Shown: one piece after another, positions 60,657 through 64,000 of the stretch
Position numbering within the stretch: the stretch's first letter is position 1
How the letters are laid out: every line of letters begins with the position of its first letter
Source: Sphingomonas sp. HF-S4
GTDB lineage: Bacteria; Pseudomonadota; Alphaproteobacteria; Sphingomonadales; Sphingomonadaceae
NCBI RefSeq assembly: GCF_032911445.1
Contig: NZ_JAWJEJ010000001.1
Span: 2,914,001-2,978,000, forward strand
Length of the DNA stretch: 64,000 nt
Direction: 5' to 3'
Made by a program: the position numbers and the translations under genes
Notes under the pieces: generated by a model
The model's database searches: none
What the model was told of the DNA's origin: nothing
What the model saw: only the letters and a program-made list of their open reading frames with translations

Positions 60657-60728
60657 GGACTTCCTTGCTAACGCTTTGCTTACGCTGGCCGGCATATAGA
60701 CCTGCCGGCCCCGTCGCGAAAGGCGCGA

Positions 60729-61997
60729 GTGCCCAAGGAACAGGCTTTGACGGCGCACCGCGCGACTACCCGCAGTCCCCAGGCTTCCCGCCACTATGGG
60801 ATGGACTGGCTGCGCATCGCCGCGTTCGGGCTGCTGATCGTCTATCATGTCGCGATGGTGTTCGCGCCCTGGGCCTGGGTGATTCACACGCCGCGCGCCT
60901 ATCCTGCGCTGATCGCGCCGATGGCGTTGCTGACGCCGTGGCGGCTGCCGCTACTGTTCGCCGTCTCGGGCTATGCTTCGCGCAAACTGTTCGATCGCTC
61001 GGGCGGGGCACTGCCCTTCGCCCGTTCGCGCGCGTCGCGGCTGCTGGTCCCGCTGGCGTTCGGGATGGCGGTGGTCGTGCCGGTCGAGATGTGGGTGCGG
61101 GTGATGGAGATGGGATACCCGCACGCCTACCTCCATTTCTGGGCCGTGGATTACTGGCGGGCGGGCAGCTTCTACGGCCGCGAATTCCCCAGTTGGGAGC
61201 ATCTCTGGTTCGTCGCCTATCTCGCTGCCTACACGCTGCTGCTCGCCGCTGCGATCGCCTGGCGCGGTTCGGCGGTGCTCGGCTTCCTCGATCGCGCCGC
61301 CGACTGGCTGGCACAGGGCATCCGGATGCTCTGGGTGCCGGTCGCCGCGCTGGCGACGCTGCGGCTCGCGCTGCTGTTCGTCGTCGCGGAGCGCCAGGGG
61401 CTGGTCAGCGACTGGGGCGGCCACAGCCAGTACCTGCCGATATTCCTGTTCGGCTTCGCACTCGCGGGTGCGCCGCAACTCTGGCCGGCAATAAAGCGAG
61501 TCTGGAAGCCGGCGGTCGTACTGGCGGCGGTCGCGGGCGCGGCGATCGTCGCGATCGAGCGCGCCTATCCAGGGACCGCTGTCCCGCCGCACGCAATGAT
61601 GGCGCTCGATCGCGCCGCACGCGTAGCGATGGCATGGGCGATGATCCTGGTCCTGTTCCACATCGCCGAGACCTGGTGGAACCGCGATCACCGCTGGCGC
61701 AAGCCGCTCGCCGAAGCGGTATTCCCCTTTTACATCGTCCACCATCCGGCGATCGTGCTGATCGCCTGGTACAGCCTGCCGCTGGGGCTGGCGCCGCTCA
61801 CCGAGTTCATGCTGCTGCTGTCCGGTACGCTTGCCACCTGCTTAGCCTTCTATGGACTCGGCAGCCGGATCGGCTGGCTGCGTCCGCTGATCGGCCTGCG
61901 CCCACGTCCTCGCGGCCCCTCGCAACCGTTGTGCGCTCCCGATGAATCGTTGGCCCCCTCCCCCTCCGGGAGAGGATTGGGTAAGGCGGAAGCATGA
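60729..61997 (+). CDS. Acyltransferase family membrane protein (OpgC/acyltransferase-3-like)
   Basis: A 422-residue protein with about ten membrane helices. The text [20 protein letters not shown] contains the acyltransferase-3 entry motif with the conserved [20 protein letters not shown] and [20 protein letters not shown] are also usual. It transfers an acyl group to a surface carbohydrate or glucan; substrate unknown. The GTG at 60729 is the start used; no close ribosome site is seen and a downstream start (ATG 60801) is possible. The C-terminal tail ([13 protein letters not shown]) resembles read-through of the CCCCTCC-type repeat at 61959-61980. Its stop overlaps the nuclease ATG. Confidence 0.85.
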   Translation: MPKEQALTAHRATTRSPQASRHYGMDWLRIAAFGLLIVYHVAMVFAPWAWVIHTPRAYPALIAPMALLTPWRLPLLFAVSGYASRKLFDRSGGALPFARSRASRLLVPLAFGMAVVVPVEMWVRVMEMGYPHAYLHFWAVDYWRAGSFYGREFPSWEHLWFVAYLAAYTLLLAAAIAWRGSAVLGFLDRAADWLAQGIRMLWVPVAALATLRLALLFVVAERQGLVSDWGGHSQYLPIFLFGFALAGAPQLWPAIKRVWKPAVVLAAVAGAAIVAIERAYPGTAVPPHAMMALDRAARVAMAWAMILVLFHIAETWWNRDHRWRKPLAEAVFPFYIVHHPAIVLIAWYSLPLGLAPLTEFMLLLSGTLATCLAFYGLGSRIGWLRPLIGLRPRPRGPSQPLCAPDESLAPSPSGRGLGKAEA

Positions 61998-62830
61998 TTC
62001 GCAAACTTCTCGCGCTGCTGGCGCTAATCGGCTTCGCCACGCCCGCCGCGGCTTATTGGGAATATGGCCACGAGACGGTCGCCGCGATCGCCTATCGCAA
62101 CGTGACGCCGGCGGTGCGCGCCGAGATCGCCGGGCTGCTCAAGCACCAGGCGCTGCTCGAGACGCCGACCTGCCCGGCGCGGACGATCGAGCAAGCGAGC
62201 GTCTGGCCCGATTGCATCAAGGAGCTCGGCCCGCGCTTCAGCTATGCCTATAACTGGCATTATCAGAACGTGAACGTGTGCAAGCCGTTCGACGTCAAGT
62301 CGAACTGCCCCGACGGCAATTGCGTATCGGCGCAGATCGAGCGCGCGGCGAAGCTGCTCAAGGATCGGAAAGTGCCGGTGCGCGAGCGGGTGATGGCGCT
62401 GGCGTTCCTCGTCCACTTCGTCGGCGACCTCCACCAGCCGCTCCACGCGGGCGACCGCGGCGACCTGGGCGGCAACCGCGCGAAATCCACCTACGGTATC
62501 TATTCGACCGAGCGGCTCAACCTCCATTCGATATGGGACGGGCTGCTCGCTGAGCGCGCGATCTCGACTCAGCCTTCGCTGGTGCGGGTCTATTCGGCGC
62601 AGGAGCGCGCGGCGATGAACGGCGGCAGCGTCGAGGACTGGAGCAGGGATAGCTGGCAGGTCGCGCGCGACGTCGTTTATGGCAGCGCCTATGGCGATCC
62701 CTGCGGGCCGGCGCCGCAGCGCGCGACGCTCGACGAGGCCAAGATCGAGAAGCTGATCGAACCGGCGCGGCAGCAAGTCGTCAAGGGCGGGCTTAGGCTC
62801 GCGCGGCTGCTGGAGGAAGCGCTGGGCTAG
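61994..62830 (+). CDS. S1/P1-type nuclease (exported)
   Basis: A 278-residue zinc-dependent nuclease. After signal peptide [20 protein letters not shown] the mature chain begins YWEYGHETVAAIAY, whose Trp and His are family zinc ligands. Further ligands lie in YAYNWHYQNVN (His) and FLVHFVGDLHQPLHAGDRGD (HxxxD and His). Substrates in the family are single-stranded DNA/RNA and 3'-nucleotides. ATG overlaps the acyltransferase stop by 4 bases, so both may be expressed together. Confidence 0.94.
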   Translation: MIRKLLALLALIGFATPAAAYWEYGHETVAAIAYRNVTPAVRAEIAGLLKHQALLETPTCPARTIEQASVWPDCIKELGPRFSYAYNWHYQNVNVCKPFDVKSNCPDGNCVSAQIERAAKLLKDRKVPVRERVMALAFLVHFVGDLHQPLHAGDRGDLGGNRAKSTYGIYSTERLNLHSIWDGLLAERAISTQPSLVRVYSAQERAAMNGGSVEDWSRDSWQVARDVVYGSAYGDPCGPAPQRATLDEAKIEKLIEPARQQVVKGGLRLARLLEEALG

Positions 62831-63111
62831 TCCCTTTCGCCCCACCGCCAGCGCCAGCCGCCATCGGTCTTTTGCCAGCACAGCCAAAGCGCGGCAGCGA
62901 ACAGCGGCAGGAACAGCAACTGGTAGAGCGCGCTGCGCTCGGTGAGCTTGGCGATCGCGCCCGCGATCAGCATCGTCCCTATCGCCAGCGCCCAGCCCTG
63001 CCAGGCCGCCGGCACCACGCCAAAGCCATAGCGCTTCTGGGCGAACCAATAGCCGGGGCGGACGCGGTACCAATCACGGATGCGAGCGGATTCGTCGCGG
63101 CGGGACTTCAT
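62827..63111 (-). CDS. Small membrane protein of unknown function
   Basis: A 94-residue protein. The N-terminus is polar (MKSRRDESARIRDWYRVRPG), then two hydrophobic segments (GWALAIGTMLIAGAIAKL, LYQLLFLPLFAAALWLCW) and a basic tail. No family recognised. It starts 4 bases within the upstream small membrane gene (ATGA overlap) and its 3' end overlaps the convergent nuclease by 4 bases. Confidence 0.7.
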   Translation of the reverse strand: MKSRRDESARIRDWYRVRPGYWFAQKRYGFGVVPAAWQGWALAIGTMLIAGAIAKLTERSALYQLLFLPLFAAALWLCWQKTDGGWRWRWGERD

Positions 63112-63329
63112 CCTCCGCGCCCGTCGCGATTGAGCGCGGCGAGGCGGAACAGCGCGACGGCGACCAGCCCGACACAGACCACCCCGGCCACCGCGATTGG
63201 CCAATGCGCGCCATGCTCGCGATGGAGCAGTGCTGCGACCAGGAACATCGTCGCCGACGCCAGGCCGAGTAATGTGGCAACCTGCGGGTTGCGGCGGCCA
63301 CAACGCTTCCTTCCGATCGGGAACATCAT
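63108..63329 (-). CDS. Small membrane protein of unknown function
   Basis: A 73-residue protein with two hydrophobic stretches (QVATLLGLASATMFLVAALL, WPIAVAGVVCVGLVAVALF) separated by HREHGAH. No family recognised. Starts at ATG 63329 (ATG 63326 follows at once). It overlaps the next gene by 4 bases, the penultimate step of a tight operon. Confidence 0.65.
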   Translation of the reverse strand: MMFPIGRKRCGRRNPQVATLLGLASATMFLVAALLHREHGAHWPIAVAGVVCVGLVAVALFRLAALNRDGRGG

Positions 63330-63356
63330 ATCTTCGCCTCCCTTGTCATCCTCGCC

Positions 63357-63572
63357 TTACGATACCGCATAACTTTCGAGATAACCGCAGCGCGTGCAGC
63401 GCCAGGTCTGGACCGGAATCTTCTGCTTCCCGCGCAGGTTGGTTCCGGTGAACCAACTCCTCACCGGAGCGCCGGCCACCCAGTTGCTCGGGCGACGCCA
63501 GCCATGATTCTCGTCCAGGACGAAGCCTTCGGCCATCGAACCCGGGCATTTGGGGCATTTGTTCGATCGCAT
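63357..63572 (-). CDS. Zinc-ribbon protein
   Basis: A 71-residue protein with two CxxC pairs: MRSNKCPKCPGSM near the start and WRCTRCGYLESYAV at the end, the layout of the small domain often labelled PF20097/DUF6487. Between them lies GWRRPSNWVAGAPVRSWFTG. Probably binds one zinc ion. ATG 63572 follows the ribbon-helix-helix stop by 4 bases. Confidence 0.85.
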   Translation of the reverse strand: MRSNKCPKCPGSMAEGFVLDENHGWRRPSNWVAGAPVRSWFTGTNLRGKQKIPVQTWRCTRCGYLESYAVS

Positions 63573-63576
63573 GGGT

Positions 63577-63783
63577 CTACTCGCTTTGCTTGGGCGGCCG
63601 GCCGCGCCGGGCGCGGACCGGTTCCGCCAGTTTGACCCCGCGGCGTCCCAGCGCCTCGCGCAGGAGGCACTCGACCTGGGCGTTGACGCTGCGCAGGTCG
63701 CTTGCCGCGCAGCGCTCGATCGCTGCGTAAAGCGCGGGATCGAGGCGCAGCGGGAACGCCTTTTTGGAGGGGGTATCCGACAC
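63577..63783 (-). CDS. Arc/ribbon-helix-helix-like DNA-binding protein
   Basis: A 68-residue ribbon-helix-helix protein: [34 protein letters not shown], with a basic tail [10 protein letters not shown]. This form resembles Arc-type and antitoxin-like regulators; no toxin gene is adjacent. The GTG at 63783 is the likely start (GGGAAGGGC upstream); the longer frame to 63816 lies in the preceding coding sequence. It follows the SPFH gene by 10 bases. Confidence 0.8.
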   Translation of the reverse strand: MSDTPSKKAFPLRLDPALYAAIERCAASDLRSVNAQVECLLREALGRRGVKLAEPVRARRGRPPKQSE

Positions 63784-63793
63784 GCGCCCTTCC

Positions 63794-64000
63794 CTACTGG
63801 TACAGCGAACCTGCATTGACGACCGGCTGGGTATCGCGCTCGCCGCACAGCACCACCATCAGGTTCGACACCATCGCCGCGCGCCGCTCGTCGTCGAGCT
63901 CGACGACGTTCTTGGCCGAGAGCTGGTCGAGCGCCATCTCGACCATGCCGACCGCGCCTTCGACCAGCGTCTGCCGCGCGGCGACCACGGCCTGGGCCTG
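63794..64000 (-). CDS. SPFH/Band 7 family protein, C-terminal part (runs off the right edge)
   Basis: The last 68 residues of a protein whose N-terminus lies beyond the window: [40 protein letters not shown] and [20 protein letters not shown]. The wording matches the C-terminal tail of alphaproteobacterial SPFH-domain proteins. It heads (within the window) a tight chain of five small genes on the minus strand. Confidence 0.75.
   Translation of the reverse strand, partial: QAQAVVAARQTLVEGAVGMVEMALDQLSAKNVVELDDERRAAMVSNLMVVLCGERDTQPVVNAGSLYQ

Noticed and set aside
58854..60671. Plus-strand frame of 605 codons
   Set aside because: Antisense shadow of the EamA and ispG genes.
63577..63783. Toxin-antitoxin module
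   Set aside because: A ribbon-helix-helix protein is present but no toxin-like partner is adjacent; neighbours are a zinc ribbon and an SPFH protein.
1..64000. CRISPR array, rRNA operon, complete insertion sequence or prophage
   Set aside because: No evenly spaced repeats, rRNA sequence, transposase or phage structural genes were recognised.

Overview
The window looks like chromosomal DNA of a GC-rich alphaproteobacterium, most likely a sphingomonad (Sphingomonas or a close relative). Supporting marks are a TrcR/DUF1013 cell-cycle regulator, a DUF1192 protein, a UrcA protein, a PlcP-type phosphoesterase paired with a GT4 glycosyltransferase, a plant/alphaproteobacterial-type glutamate-cysteine ligase, REP-like palindromes between genes, and a local cluster of GANTC (CcrM) sites. 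No taxonomic search was possible, so this is inference from gene content.

Region 1-9.3 kb reads like accessory DNA ending at a tRNA-Tyr gene. It holds the N-terminal 523 codons of a molybdenum hydroxylase (running off the left edge), a DJ-1/PfpI protein, a secreted alpha/beta hydrolase, a TonB-dependent receptor, a short ModE-type HTH protein, a free-standing Mop (molbindin) protein and an FAD monooxygenase. Mop, the ModE-type protein and the receptor lie in one direction, and a ModE-like palindrome sits just before the receptor. Together they look like a molybdenum-responsive outer-membrane uptake unit, possibly supplying the molybdenum enzyme nearby. A 43-codon integrase-like remnant lies next to the 3' end of tRNA-Tyr, suggesting an old island boundary.

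Region 9.3-28.6 kb is mostly ordinary chromosome: an M28 peptidase overlapping rlmB, a low-affinity iron permease-like protein, a PhyH oxygenase, an ArsR/SRPBCC pair, a sugar-hydrolase-fold protein, a small subtilisin, a LysR regulator, YqhA, two GSTs, a dienelactone hydrolase, trcR, a plcP/agt-like lipid-remodelling pair, a yqiJ/flotillin pair and a quinone oxidoreductase.

Region 28.7-46 kb carries clpA, a LytS/LytTR two-component pair, a frameshifted PEP-mutase-family gene, a Tat-exported class A beta-lactamase, a cyclic-nucleotide-domain/thioredoxin-reductase-like fusion lacking the redox cysteines, EVE and MGMT genes, a PAS-GGDEF cyclase translationally overlapped with an unrecognised 288-residue protein, typA, an FMN reductase and a telA/xpaC pair. 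Several MITE-like GC-rich palindromes built on CCCCTCCCC arms lie between these genes.

Region 46-64 kb has an Rrf2 regulator divergent from a methyltransferase across a 27-bp palindrome, then cysQ, pmbA, ubiA, rsmE, gshA, an ICMT-like methyltransferase, an M61 peptidase, ppa, DUF1345, TfoX/GNAT/EamA, ispG, an acyltransferase, an S1/P1 nuclease, and a tight five-gene operon (SPFH C-terminus, ribbon-helix-helix, zinc ribbon, two small membrane proteins) leaving the right edge. Only one tRNA was found; no rRNA, CRISPR array or intact mobile element was seen.
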